64,000 nucleotides of DNA from Phyllobacterium sp. YR531 (GCF_000282595.1 NZ_AKIZ01000015.1:62001-126000), one strand, 5' to 3'; numbered from the stretch's first letter, positions 21,863 to 30,913 are shown. The notes: generated by a model not told the origin, from the sequence alone. Numbers and translations: made by a program.

Positions 21863-22615
21863 CTAATGTCCGGTCATTCCACCATCAACGGCATGAAAGC
21901 TGCCAGTTATGAAAGACGCCTTGTCCGACAGAAGAAAAGCCACCAGTTCAGCCACTTCTTCGGGTTCACCAATGCGATGCATCGGGTGCAATTTGGCAAG
22001 CGCATTTTGTTGTTTCTTCGGCATTGCGCTTATCTCGGGCGTGTTGATAAAGCCCGGTCCGACAGCAGTAACGCGGATTTTTCGGGCGGCATATTCAAGG
22101 GCGGCTGCTCGGGTAAGCCCAACAATACCGTGTTTTGAGGCGACATAGGCAGGCTCACCTGCAACAGCCTGAACGCCTGCGCCCGAGGACATATTCACCA
22201 CGGCACCGCCGCCGCTTTTTACAATGGCGGGCAATTCATAACGAAGCCCATGAAAGACGCCGTCGAGATTTGTAGCCATCACTCGCTGCCATTCCACAGG
22301 ATCATACTCGCCGGTATCCGTCTCGCGTTTTCCGGTAAACCCGGCATTATTTACTGCCAGATGGAGTCCTCCAAAGTAATCGACGGTTTTGCCCACAGCG
22401 GTTTCTACCGCCTTTGCGCTGGACACATCGCAGCGGATCACAAGGGTTCTATCTTTTTCGGGGTCAATATCGCTGGCGACAGCCTCTGCCTTGGCTTTGT
22501 CGATATCTACTAACGCTACAGAGGCACCGTATTCAAACAGTTTTCTGGTTATGGCTTCGCCCAAACCGGATCCCGCTCCTGTGACAAAGGCAATTCGGTT
22601 TTGCAAATCTGACAT
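21863..22615 (-). CDS. short-chain dehydrogenase/reductase at the end of the ectoine operon
   Basis: A 250-residue classical SDR with TGAGSGLG (residues 12-19), NNAG (89-92), Ser143/144, Tyr157 and Lys161 of YVASK. Aspartates at the end of the second strand (LVDID) favour NAD(H). It follows eutE by 70 bases on the same strand and is the last gene before a strand change, so it is probably co-transcribed with the ectoine genes. No step of the known pathway is assigned to an SDR; oxidation of a hydroxylated intermediate is a guess. The ATG has GAGGG upstream. Confidence 0.85.
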   Translation of the reverse strand: MSDLQNRIAFVTGAGSGLGEAITRKLFEYGASVALVDIDKAKAEAVASDIDPEKDRTLVIRCDVSSAKAVETAVGKTVDYFGGLHLAVNNAGFTGKRETDTGEYDPVEWQRVMATNLDGVFHGLRYELPAIVKSGGGAVVNMSSGAGVQAVAGEPAYVASKHGIVGLTRAAALEYAARKIRVTAVGPGFINTPEISAMPKKQQNALAKLHPMHRIGEPEEVAELVAFLLSDKASFITGSFHAVDGGMTGH

Positions 22616-22685
22616 TTGAAGACCCTCATTCTAATGATCGGGTCTTTGATTAAGTCGCCGGGCTGTGGAAAGTTCCAGATTTTTG

Positions 22686-23690
22686 TCAGTCGACAGTCCC
22701 TATAACGGCCACGCAATCGCCCGGTTTAACCAGACCCGGAAAATGCCGGGCGGCCAGAATTCCGGTCAGTTTTGCCCGTATTTCTGCAGGAGCAACGCCG
22801 GTGCGACCGATGGGATAAATGCGGGCAATGAGCTGCCCATCTCGTACAGGATCGCCAAGATCGATCATGGTTTCGATCAATCCGGTGTCTTCAGCAAATG
22901 AGAAACAATCGCCCGAAGGCATATCGAGCCAGCGCGTTTCGCGGTGTTCGATCTGGCCGCTCAGAATGCCGCTAAAGCGCAGGAAGTTTGCTGCACCACG
23001 TTTAGCTATAGCTACCGTTTCAGCGCGCGCTGTGCCGCCGCCGCCAAGCTCTGTGGTAACAAATATCTTGCCCATCTCCTCAACAGTTGTGTCATACATT
23101 CCAACTGCGTCAATCTCGAGCATACGCATGGACCAAGGGGCAGAAAAGGCTTTTACCGCATCAAAACCTTTAGTCTCCTGGGCTTTATCCGGCAGAATAT
23201 GGGCTGCTGCAAAGGGCACGAAATCAAGGGTTTTGCCGCCCGAATGGAAGTCTATCACCACGTCCGCACGGGGCAGCAATTCGCGTGTGAAGTAGTCTGC
23301 GATTTTCTGCGTAACAGTTCCATCAGGCTTGCCGGGGTAACTGCGGTTCATATTTCCCTTATCAATCGGTGATGTGCGGGTGCCTGCCTGAAAAGCCGGA
23401 TAGTTCATTGCAGGAACGATAATCACCGTCCCAGTAATCGTATTGATGTCGAGAGTCCTGGCGAGATCGCATAAGGCAATCGGACCTTCATACTCGTCCC
23501 CATGATTGCCGCCAGTCAGAAGCGCGGTTGGTCCATCACCGTTCCGCAGGACCGCGATGGGGATCATGACTGATCCCCATGCAGAGTCATCGCGGCTATA
23601 GGGCAATCTTAGAAAGCCGTGCTGCACGCCCTGTTGGTCGAGATCGATGGTTGGTGTAACGGGCGAGGGCCGTAATGACTCTGACTGCAT
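22686..23690 (-). CDS. eutE: N-alpha-acetyl-L-2,4-diaminobutyrate deacetylase
   Basis: EutE (also DoeB) removes acetate from N-alpha-acetyl-diaminobutyrate, the product of ectoine ring opening. The 334-residue protein is of the aspartoacylase/succinylglutamate desuccinylase zinc-peptidase family: the metal motif GGNHGDEYEG supplies His63 and Glu66, and DFHSGG supplies His149. It starts seven bases after the eutD stop with GAGG before the ATG, so the two are translated together; in characterised systems the two enzymes form a complex. The assignment rests on family plus the full eut context. Confidence 0.9.
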   Translation of the reverse strand: MQSESLRPSPVTPTIDLDQQGVQHGFLRLPYSRDDSAWGSVMIPIAVLRNGDGPTALLTGGNHGDEYEGPIALCDLARTLDINTITGTVIIVPAMNYPAFQAGTRTSPIDKGNMNRSYPGKPDGTVTQKIADYFTRELLPRADVVIDFHSGGKTLDFVPFAAAHILPDKAQETKGFDAVKAFSAPWSMRMLEIDAVGMYDTTVEEMGKIFVTTELGGGGTARAETVAIAKRGAANFLRFSGILSGQIEHRETRWLDMPSGDCFSFAEDTGLIETMIDLGDPVRDGQLIARIYPIGRTGVAPAEIRAKLTGILAARHFPGLVKPGDCVAVIGTVD

Positions 23691-23697
23691 GGCAACC

Positions 23698-24879
23698 TCA
23701 GTTCTTGACGATCAGCTTGCGCGGGAAATTGGCGAGGCAATCCACGCCAGTCTCGGTAATCAGAATGCTCTCAGTGATTTCGAGCCCCATGGTTTCGAGC
23801 CACAAGCCGGTCATAAAATGGAACGTCATGCCCGGTTCGAGCACGGTCTTGTCGCCCGGACGCAGGCTCATCGTGCGTTCGCCCCAATCCGGTGGATAGG
23901 AAATACCGATCGGATAGCCTGTGCGGTTATCCTTGACGATGCCGTATTTCTTCAGAACGTCGAAGAAGCCATTGGCGATGTCTTCACAAGTATTACCAGG
24001 CTTCGCGGCAGCAAGACCGGCTTCCATGCCTTCCAGAGTTGCCTTCTCAGCGTCCAGGAACTCCTGCGTCGGCTTGCCCAGAAATACCGTGCGCGAAAGC
24101 GGTACGTGATATCGATTGTAGCAACCGGCAATTTCAAAGAATGTACCTTCGCCCAGCTTCATGGGTTTGTCATCCCAGGTAAGGTGAGGGGCGGATGCAT
24201 CGGCGCCTGACGGTAACAGAGGTACAATAGCCGGATAGTCACCGCCAAACTCGGGGGTACCGCGAATCCCGGCATCATAGATTTCTGCAACGAGATCGGA
24301 TTTGCGCATGCCGGGCTCAATCTTGTCGACGATACGTTGGTGCATAAGCTCGACAATGCGCCCCGCTTTTCGCATGTAGTCAATTTCGGTTGGGCTTTTG
24401 ACAGCGCGCTGCCAGTTTACCAATGCGGTAGCGTCGACGAAGCGAGCATTCGGCAAATGTTTTTGCAGCGAACCGTAGGCTGCAGCGGAGAACCAGTAAT
24501 TATCCATCTCCACGCCGATGATAAGCTTGTCCCAACCACGCTGGGCGATGACTTGCGAAAGGAAGTCCATCGGATGGCGTTCGGTGGACTGAACATAATT
24601 GTCGGCATAGCCCACTATATTGTCATGGTGCAGATAGGCAGTACGTTTTGCGCCGTTGGCATCCTGACCACGGCCATACCAGACAGGCTCTCCTTCCGGC
24701 GGCACTAGCACAGCCTGATGAACGTAAAAGGACCAGCCATCATACCCGGTAAGCCACGCCATATTGGAAGGATCGCTGCAGATAAGAAAGTCTATACCGC
24801 GCTTTTGCATGGCAACGCGCGTCTTCTTCAGCCGGTCAGCAAATTCCTGCCTTGTGAATTTCAGGTTGGGTTCGGTCAT
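23698..24879 (-). CDS. eutD: ectoine hydrolase (M24/creatinase fold)
   Basis: EutD (DoeA) hydrolyses the ectoine ring to N-acetyl-diaminobutyrate. The 393-residue product has an N-terminal creatinase domain and a C-terminal pita-bread domain. The usual M24 dimetal ligands are mostly replaced: the VDIG-type Asp position reads FEIA (Glu249), the SDMTR position reads VPLSRT, the GHGIG His reads GYPIG (321-325), and the IEPG Glu reads FHFM; only Glu370 is retained. That matches ectoine hydrolases, not aminopeptidases. AGGAAACAG precedes the ATG at 24879. Confidence 0.9.
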   Translation of the reverse strand: MTEPNLKFTRQEFADRLKKTRVAMQKRGIDFLICSDPSNMAWLTGYDGWSFYVHQAVLVPPEGEPVWYGRGQDANGAKRTAYLHHDNIVGYADNYVQSTERHPMDFLSQVIAQRGWDKLIIGVEMDNYWFSAAAYGSLQKHLPNARFVDATALVNWQRAVKSPTEIDYMRKAGRIVELMHQRIVDKIEPGMRKSDLVAEIYDAGIRGTPEFGGDYPAIVPLLPSGADASAPHLTWDDKPMKLGEGTFFEIAGCYNRYHVPLSRTVFLGKPTQEFLDAEKATLEGMEAGLAAAKPGNTCEDIANGFFDVLKKYGIVKDNRTGYPIGISYPPDWGERTMSLRPGDKTVLEPGMTFHFMTGLWLETMGLEITESILITETGVDCLANFPRKLIVKN

Positions 24880-24912
24880 TTTCTGTTTCCTCATGCTTGG
24901 GCCAAGCCCTTA

Positions 24913-25896
24913 TCAACTTTCGAAATTCGTTCCGGCATTTGCACGGACGGCGCGTGCACGTGCCAGTGTGGCAATCGCTGTGTCCTGCACGCCCGTGCCG
25001 GTAAGATCAGCAATTGTGATCTCTGATTGCGCGCTACGGCCTTTGGCAGAATTGGCAATCACTGCGCCAAGTTCATCGTAGGATGCTTCTGTTGCGATTA
25101 GTCCGGCTTCGATTGCGTGATGCAGTTCACCCAAACGGCGTGTCTGTTTGAGGCTGTCAGCAATGTAGAGATCAGCCTTGCTTATAATTTCCGGTGCCAG
25201 CTCATTCTTGTGCTCGGCATCTGAACCCATGGCGGTGATATGCTGACCGGGCGAAAGCCAGCCGAATTGCAGAACAGGCGCGGCGGCAGGCGTGGTTGTC
25301 ACAATCACATCGCCGAGGCGAGCAGCTTCTTGCGGATCGGTAATTGCGGTGACCGGGATACCCAGTTTCTTGCTGGCAATCTGGGCAGCTTGTTCGGCTT
25401 TCGCACTATCTCTTGCCCAGATGAATGCTTTCTCTATCGGGCGTACCAGCGTAAGTGCTTGCAATTGCAATTGTGCCTGCACACCCGCCCCGAAGATGGT
25501 CGCCGTTTTCGAATCCTCACGCGATAAATGCTTGGCTGCAACAGCGCCCGCCGCAGCGGTGCGAATATCGGTAAGATATCCATTGTCGAGGAGCAGCGAT
25601 TCTACCAGACCTGTCTTGCTGCTGAGCAGAACCATCATGCCATTGACGCTTGGTAAACCCAATGTCGGATTGTCGAAAAAACCGGGGCTGATTTTTATGG
25701 CGAAACTGTCGATCCCGGGCACATAGGCGGTTTTGACATCAACTTCACCGCGGTGTTCGGGAATATCCAGCCTCAGAATCGGCGGCATGGCCACTGGTTT
25801 GGTTGCCAGCGCATAAAAAGCATTTTCAACGCATTCAATAGCATCCAGATCCAACGATACGATCTTGCGCAGCTCAGCTTCGGTAAGGATCATCAT
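24913..25896 (-). CDS. eutC: EutC, ornithine cyclodeaminase/mu-crystallin family
   Basis: A member of the OCD/mu-crystallin family with a Rossmann NAD site (ATIFGAGVQAQLQLQAL). It keeps TDIRTAAAGAVAAKHL and VTTTPAAAPVL. In ectoine clusters EutA, EutB and EutC are thought to convert 5-hydroxyectoine to ectoine; the exact reaction of EutC is inferred. The ATG at 25896 forms an ATGA overlap with the eutB stop; an upstream ATG at 25905 is the alternative. The product is about 327 residues. Confidence 0.87.
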   Translation of the reverse strand: MMILTEAELRKIVSLDLDAIECVENAFYALATKPVAMPPILRLDIPEHRGEVDVKTAYVPGIDSFAIKISPGFFDNPTLGLPSVNGMMVLLSSKTGLVESLLLDNGYLTDIRTAAAGAVAAKHLSREDSKTATIFGAGVQAQLQLQALTLVRPIEKAFIWARDSAKAEQAAQIASKKLGIPVTAITDPQEAARLGDVIVTTTPAAAPVLQFGWLSPGQHITAMGSDAEHKNELAPEIISKADLYIADSLKQTRRLGELHHAIEAGLIATEASYDELGAVIANSAKGRSAQSEITIADLTGTGVQDTAIATLARARAVRANAGTNFES

Positions 25897-26897
25897 GCGG
25901 GGCATGGTTCTGTGCTTTCTGCGGCCTTGTCGGCGGAAATAATGCGTTTGTGTTGATCCATATCGATGTTGCGACCCGATAGGATAATGGCGATTGGGCC
26001 TTCGGCCTGCACTTTACCCGCCAGCAATGCCCCGATGCCAACGGCGGCCGCACCTTCTATGACTTCGCGCTCGTATCGATAAGCATGAGCAATGCCGTCA
26101 GCGATTTCCTGTTCAGTCAGTAGAATGACCTCATCCAGTAATTCGCGAACCATCCAGAACGTGAACTGATTATCGAGGCCGATACCACCACCAAGAGAGT
26201 CCGCAAGACTTTCGGTTTCTTCGACAAGCACTGGTCTACCCGCAGCCAGGCTGGCATGCATTGCCGCACCAATTTGCATGGAAACGCCGATTACTTTTGC
26301 ATTGGCTTGCTTGGCCTTGACTGCCCGGGCGATGCCTGATGCCAGCCCGCCACCCGATAATGGAACCAGCACAGCGCGAACATCGGGGAGGTCTTCTACA
26401 ATCTCAAGCCCAAGCGTGCCTTGTCCCGCAATGATGTGCGCATTGTCGAAAGGTGGCACCATGATCAAGCCATCGTCACGGACCAGTCGCTCCGCTTCAT
26501 CCTGCGCATCATCCTGGGATTTACCGATAATGCGTATCTCAGCACCAAGACGACTAATTTCATCAACTTTGTTCTTGGGTACCAACCGCGACATGCAGAT
26601 GACTGCGCGTATTCCTTCAGATTGCGCTGCATAAGCCAGTGCGCGACCATGATTGCCGGTGGATGCTGCCACAACACCCCGTTGTTTTTCTGCTTGAGAA
26701 AGTTGGCTTAACGCATTGGTAGCACCACGTAATTTAAAGCTGCCCGTATTCTGTCGATGTTCCAGTTTAAGCCAGACCGGCACTCCGATCCTGTCTGAGA
26801 GCATTACGGATTGAACCATCGGCGTCCGCGCGACTTTTCCGGCAATTGCTTCACGCGCTTTTTCGATATCAGCAATGGTCACGAGATTCATAGCCAT
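25893..26897 (-). CDS. eutB: EutB, threonine dehydratase-like PLP enzyme
   Basis: A 334-residue fold-type II PLP enzyme related to serine/threonine dehydratases. The PLP lysine is Lys55 in TGSFKLRGA, followed by ASTGNHGRALAYAA and the phosphate loop PLSGGGLASG. It sits between eutA and eutC in the conserved order; the proposed role is beta-elimination on a hydroxyectoine-derived compound. ATG 26897 lies one base after the eutA stop; ATG 26891 (two codons in) is equally possible. A much longer frame to 26993 overlaps eutA and is unlikely. Confidence 0.87.
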   Translation of the reverse strand: MAMNLVTIADIEKAREAIAGKVARTPMVQSVMLSDRIGVPVWLKLEHRQNTGSFKLRGATNALSQLSQAEKQRGVVAASTGNHGRALAYAAQSEGIRAVICMSRLVPKNKVDEISRLGAEIRIIGKSQDDAQDEAERLVRDDGLIMVPPFDNAHIIAGQGTLGLEIVEDLPDVRAVLVPLSGGGLASGIARAVKAKQANAKVIGVSMQIGAAMHASLAAGRPVLVEETESLADSLGGGIGLDNQFTFWMVRELLDEVILLTEQEIADGIAHAYRYEREVIEGAAAVGIGALLAGKVQAEGPIAIILSGRNIDMDQHKRIISADKAAESTEPCPA

Positions 26898-26898
26898 T

Positions 26899-27678
26899 TT
26901 ACCAGCTTGCCATTGGCTGGACCATGAGGCTGCCGAGTTCAGGGCGCAGCGAATGTTCGCCGCAGATGCGCAGTGTTGCCCATGCTGTTGCAAGATTACT
27001 TGTAACGACTGGTTTGCCTATGGCCTGTTCAATCTCTCCCGCTACGCTAGCAGCGCGTAGAGCCGTACATGAGATAAATAGCGCATCTGCATCTCTGGCC
27101 GTTGCTTCGCGAGCGGCTGTGATCAACGATTGAGTACTGATCCGCGCCATTTCCCTGTCATCGTCCAAGCCGAAGCAGGTAAAGTTCGCGATATCAAAAC
27201 CCTTGCCATTGAAATAGACCGCCATTGGCGTGCTTGTTTCAATAGTATAGGGCGTGAGGATGCTGATCCTCTTTGCACCAAATGCGCCAAGTCCTTTGAC
27301 GGCAGCGCGTGTTGGCGTCACCACCGGTACGTTTGGCTTTGCCTGCTGAAGAGCACGCTCCACTTCTTCATCGCCAATGACGACAGAGGCAGAAGTGCAC
27401 GAATAGCAGATTGCATCTAACTCTTCGTCAGGCAGGATCATCCATGCGCCTTCGCTCATCGGACGAAGCATGCGTCGCAAATTCTCCGGCGTTGTCGGAT
27501 TGGCGTAGGGGATGCGCGAGGTATAGAGGCCAACGTTTCTGCTGGCGACCATGCGCTGGAAGTCCGGCTCAGTGGTGTGATCCGTAGCAAGAATGACCAA
27601 CCCAACGCGTTTTGACAAAGGCCTGTCATCAAACTCCAGCGGCAAGTTCGTCTGTTGGATAGATGGGAACGCGTCCAT
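26899..27678 (-). CDS. eutA: EutA, Asp/Glu racemase/arylmalonate decarboxylase-like protein
   Basis: A 259-residue protein of the aspartate/glutamate racemase superfamily. The two half-sites carry cysteines (ICYSCTSASVVIG and FISCTALRAASVAG), the pattern of two-cysteine racemases and maleate isomerases. In eut clusters it is the first of the three hydroxyectoine genes. The ATG at 27678 follows GGAG and lies 10 bases after the ehuD stop. Confidence 0.87.
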   Translation of the reverse strand: MDAFPSIQQTNLPLEFDDRPLSKRVGLVILATDHTTEPDFQRMVASRNVGLYTSRIPYANPTTPENLRRMLRPMSEGAWMILPDEELDAICYSCTSASVVIGDEEVERALQQAKPNVPVVTPTRAAVKGLGAFGAKRISILTPYTIETSTPMAVYFNGKGFDIANFTCFGLDDDREMARISTQSLITAAREATARDADALFISCTALRAASVAGEIEQAIGKPVVTSNLATAWATLRICGEHSLRPELGSLMVQPMASW

Positions 27679-27688
27679 ATTGTGCTCC

Positions 27689-28345
27689 TCAATCAATCTT
27701 GCCATAGCGGCGCTCCAGCCAACGCAAGCCGATTACCGAAACGATGCTGATAACGAGAAAGAACGCACCAACCATCGTGATCGGTTCAATGTATCTGTAA
27801 TTGTAATTGGCGATGCTGCGGGCCTGATTCATCAGCTCAAGCACCGTGATTGCCGAAAGCAGCGGTGTTTCCTTGAACATGGCGATAAAGTAATTGGCCA
27901 AGGCCGGAATCATCGGTGGCAATGCTTGCGGCATGATGATCTGCGTCCAAGTCTGCAGAGGGCTGAGATTGCATGCTTTGGCGGCTTCCCACTGACCTCG
28001 TGCCACATTGTCGATCCCAGCGCGATATACCTCGGCGGTATAGGTGCCATAATGCAGACCCAAACCGATAACACCGGCAACGAGCGGTGATAGCGTAATG
28101 CCAAGGTCTGGCAGTACGTAGAAAATGAAATAGAGCTGCACCAGCAATGGCGTTCCGCGAATAAACTCTGCAACAAAACCCATGGGCATTGATATCAGCC
28201 GGTTTTTCGAGCGGCGAACAATTGCAATGACAAGCCCCACGATAGCGGCCAGTACTGAGCCGAGAAGCGTCGCTATGATGGTGATCTTCACGCCTTCAAT
28301 AAGCGTTGGAAGAATTTGAACGACGAAAGCCCAGTCCCATTCCAT
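27689..28345 (-). CDS. ehuD: ectoine/hydroxyectoine ABC transporter permease EhuD
   Basis: A 218-residue polar-amino-acid-type permease (HisMQ family) with about five membrane segments and the inner-membrane coupling motif EAAKACNLSPLQTWTQIIMPQALP (around residue 145). AGGAGG lies six bases before the second of two adjacent ATGs, so 28345 is chosen over 28348. It pairs with ehuC and is followed by eutA after 10 bases, which ties uptake to breakdown. Confidence 0.9.
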   Translation of the reverse strand: MEWDWAFVVQILPTLIEGVKITIIATLLGSVLAAIVGLVIAIVRRSKNRLISMPMGFVAEFIRGTPLLVQLYFIFYVLPDLGITLSPLVAGVIGLGLHYGTYTAEVYRAGIDNVARGQWEAAKACNLSPLQTWTQIIMPQALPPMIPALANYFIAMFKETPLLSAITVLELMNQARSIANYNYRYIEPITMVGAFFLVISIVSVIGLRWLERRYGKID

Positions 28346-28355
28346 CATGAGCCTC

Positions 28356-29015
28356 CTATGATCTGATGCCATCGAGGCCGCGCGTCAAATAGCGCTCGAG
28401 ACCGCGAATTGCGAAGGAGATGACGCTGGCGATAACAAAGTACAGCAAGAGGATCGTAAGGAACGGAACAAGGGTATTTCCCGTTTGTGCCCGCACGACT
28501 TGCGCCTGAAATGTCATATCGGTCAGCGATATCAGCGATACGACTGCTGAGGCTTTCAAAAGTTCAATGGCATTATTGCCAAAGGTCGGAAGCATCAGGA
28601 CAAATGCCTGGGGTAGTATGATCTTGCGAAGGCCTTGCCAGCGCGTAAGGTTGAGCGCGATGCAGGCTTCATACTGTTCCTTGCCGATTGATCTTATCGC
28701 ACCACGGACAACCTCAGCGCCATAAGCACCCACATTCAGACCCAAGGCAAGGACGCCAGCCTGCAAAGGTGTGAGCGAGAAGCCAAACAGGGGCAGAACG
28801 AAATAGGCCCAGAACAGCTGCACGAAAATCGAGGTTCCCCGGAAAAACTCGATATAGGCAGTCGCCAGCCAACGCAGCGGGGCGATGCGCGACAATCTCC
28901 CGAGGCCCGCAATGAATGCCATCACAAGCGCCAGTGCTGAGCCCATCAGCGTCAGCTGAATGGTTACGACAGCGCCGTCGAGGATAAGTTGCAGATAGCC
29001 GGCCCATTGGCCCAT
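28356..29015 (-). CDS. ehuC: ectoine/hydroxyectoine ABC transporter permease EhuC
   Basis: A 219-residue HisMQ-type permease starting MGQWAGYLQLILDGAVVTIQ. The cytoplasmic coupling loop EACIALNLTRWQGLRKIILPQAF is intact. It lies 75 bases downstream of the binding-protein gene, with a stable hairpin in that gap (29050-29075), and 10 bases before ehuD. Confidence 0.9.
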   Translation of the reverse strand: MGQWAGYLQLILDGAVVTIQLTLMGSALALVMAFIAGLGRLSRIAPLRWLATAYIEFFRGTSIFVQLFWAYFVLPLFGFSLTPLQAGVLALGLNVGAYGAEVVRGAIRSIGKEQYEACIALNLTRWQGLRKIILPQAFVLMLPTFGNNAIELLKASAVVSLISLTDMTFQAQVVRAQTGNTLVPFLTILLLYFVIASVISFAIRGLERYLTRGLDGIRS

Positions 29016-29049
29016 CGGTTTGCCACCTTCGTCAGAGTTTTGAGGAAGA

Positions 29050-29075
29050 GCCGCTCTGCCAAAGGGTAGAGCGGC
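29050..29075 (-). other. hairpin between ehuB and ehuC
   Basis: GCCGCTCT (29050-29057) pairs perfectly with AGAGCGGC (29068-29075) around a ten-base loop; no T-run follows on the minus strand. Such stems after a binding-protein gene often protect the upstream mRNA and cause higher expression of the binding protein than of the permeases. Confidence 0.6.
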
Positions 29076-29090
29076 ACCGTTTGCAGTGCG

Positions 29091-29939
29091 TTATTTGGCA
29101 GCGCAAAGCTTATCGCGGGTGGTCGATAATGCTGCTTCTGCCGAAAAGCCGTATGGCTCTACAATCTTGGCGAATTCGCCAGATTTTTTCATTTCAGCGA
29201 GCACCTTGTCGAATTCATCACGAAGGGCAGTGTCTCCCTTGCGGAAGGCCGCGCCATCGCAATAGACGGGGGCACCCTGAACAGGTGCAATAACCTCAAT
29301 GTTCGGATCGTTAGCCTTCTTCACCAGATCATTGATCGAGAGCACGGGCAGGGAGTAGGTATCAATACGTCCATCCTGCAGCATCTTCAGGCCGCTCTGA
29401 CCATCCGGCACGACGATAACGCGCTCCCGCGGCACGCCTGCTTCAAGGGCGAGACGTTCTTCTGTGCCGCCACCGGGTGCGCCGATTGTAGCTTTTTCAT
29501 CCTTGGCGATATCCTGATAGCTCTTGAAGCCTTTAGGATTGCCTTTTTTGACAAGGAAAGCCTCTGCATCGCAAAGGATCGGCTCTGAATAGGATACGGC
29601 GTTGCAACGTTCCGGCTTCATGAAAAGACCGGCGGTAACAACATCATGGCGGCCTGCCTGCAGACCCGGAATCATCGCGCCATATTCAGAAATGGAAGCA
29701 ACAACATCATTGACACCGAGCTTCTTAAATACCGCACGCGCGACATCCGGACCGGCACCCGAAACGCTACCGTCAGCCTTGACAGCAGTGAATGGTGGTT
29801 CATTTGCGATCGCTATGCGGGCAAAGCCTTGCGCTTTCAGCTTGTCGAGTGCCTCATCAGCTTTTGCAGGCATGGAAGAAACCAAGGCAGACAAGGCCGC
29901 GGCTCCCAATAATGCACTGATTGTCTGTAATTTCGTCAT
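29091..29939 (-). CDS. ehuB: ectoine/hydroxyectoine-binding periplasmic protein EhuB
   Basis: A 282-residue solute-binding protein of family 3 with signal peptide (MTKLQTISALLGAAALSALV, cleavage after AKA). The family signature reads IAIANEPPFTAVKADGSVSG, and GAGPDVARAVFKKLG follows. It delivers ligand to EhuCD. GAGGAG lies eight bases before the ATG. Substrate assignment comes from the surrounding eut genes rather than from the protein alone. Confidence 0.88.
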   Translation of the reverse strand: MTKLQTISALLGAAALSALVSSMPAKADEALDKLKAQGFARIAIANEPPFTAVKADGSVSGAGPDVARAVFKKLGVNDVVASISEYGAMIPGLQAGRHDVVTAGLFMKPERCNAVSYSEPILCDAEAFLVKKGNPKGFKSYQDIAKDEKATIGAPGGGTEERLALEAGVPRERVIVVPDGQSGLKMLQDGRIDTYSLPVLSINDLVKKANDPNIEVIAPVQGAPVYCDGAAFRKGDTALRDEFDKVLAEMKKSGEFAKIVEPYGFSAEAALSTTRDKLCAAK

Positions 29940-29990
29940 GTTCCCAACTCCTCTGGTTTTTCTTTTATGCCTGCTCGTCGAGGGTCCGAA

Positions 29991-30788
29991 TTAAATGCGG
30001 TGACCTGCGGCGATGATCTTTTTCAGGAAGGCTTGTGTTCTTTCCTGTTTCGGATTTCTGAAAATCTCGTCTGGCTTGCCATCTTCAACGATCCGCCCGC
30101 GATCAAAGAAAAGAACGCGATCAGCAAAATCGTGCGCAAAGCCCATCTCATGGGTGACGAGAAGCATGGTCATATCTGTCTCGCGGCAGAGGCGCCAAAG
30201 CACATTGAGCACCTCCTCGACGAGTTCCGGATCAAGCGCTGATGTTACTTCATCGAACAGCATGATTTTTGGCTTGAGGGCGAGGGCCCGGGCGATAGCA
30301 ACGCGTTGCTTCTGTCCACCGGAGAGCTGTGATGGCATGGACTTTGCCTTGTCCGCGAGCCCGACCATATCCAGCAGTTCCATCGCATGCTGCTCGGCAT
30401 CCTTACGCGCAACGCCTTTGGTCAGCATTGGTGCCAAGGTGACATTATCGAGCACACACTTGTGTGGAAACAGATTGAACAGCTGAAAGACCATGCCGAT
30501 TTTTTCCCGCATCTTGTGAAGATGCGCTTCATCGGCCTGTTGCAGTTTGCCGTTACGTTCCATCTGGTAAAGATTGTCGCCGGCAACACGGATGGTTCCG
30601 GAGTCTATCCCTTCAAGCGTCATGAGAATACGCAGGATCGTCGTCTTACCTGACCCTGAAGGTCCGATAAGGGCAAGCTTCTCTCCGGGAGCGACACTGA
30701 AAGAAAGATCGTTCAGTACCTTGAACGCACCGAAACTTTTACTGATACCGTCAATCTCGATGATCGGTGCGGCGTTGGAAGGCGGCAT
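29991..30788 (-). CDS. ehuA: ectoine/hydroxyectoine ABC transporter ATPase EhuA
   Basis: A 265-residue ABC ATPase of the polar amino acid class. Walker A is GPSGSGKTT, the Q-loop VFQLFNLFPH, the signature LSGGQKQRVAIARAL, Walker B IMLFDEVTSALD and the switch His in LLVTHEMGF. It is the first gene of the long operon ehuABCD-eutABCDE-SDR, reading away from enuR. Directly repeated AAATCATG words lie 56-93 bases upstream. AGGGAG precedes the ATG. Confidence 0.92.
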   Translation of the reverse strand: MPPSNAAPIIEIDGISKSFGAFKVLNDLSFSVAPGEKLALIGPSGSGKTTILRILMTLEGIDSGTIRVAGDNLYQMERNGKLQQADEAHLHKMREKIGMVFQLFNLFPHKCVLDNVTLAPMLTKGVARKDAEQHAMELLDMVGLADKAKSMPSQLSGGQKQRVAIARALALKPKIMLFDEVTSALDPELVEEVLNVLWRLCRETDMTMLLVTHEMGFAHDFADRVLFFDRGRIVEDGKPDEIFRNPKQERTQAFLKKIIAAGHRI

Positions 30789-30843
30789 GCGTGTCTCCCT
30801 TCTGGTTGAGACAGCCTCATGCCCTAACGATGGGAGACTTATG

Positions 30844-30880
30844 AAATCATGTCAATTGTTAAAATTAAATCATGACAATT
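30844..30880 (-). promoter_or_regulatory. ehuA upstream direct repeats (candidate EnuR operator)
   Basis: AAATCATGTCAATT (30844-30857) and AAATCATGACAATT (30867-30880) are direct repeats with a 23-base period, about two helical turns. On the minus strand a TTGACA at 30850-30855 could be the ehuA -35, so a protein bound here would meet RNA polymerase. MocR regulators commonly bind direct repeats. The same word recurs at the enuR and asnC starts. Confidence 0.5.
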
Positions 30881-30913
30881 TAACTGATCGTGATGAAAAA
30901 TGAGGCGCTTCGG

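Noticed and set aside
23647-24210. 187-residue plus frame opposite eutD
   Set aside because: It is a shadow of the well-supported eutD gene.
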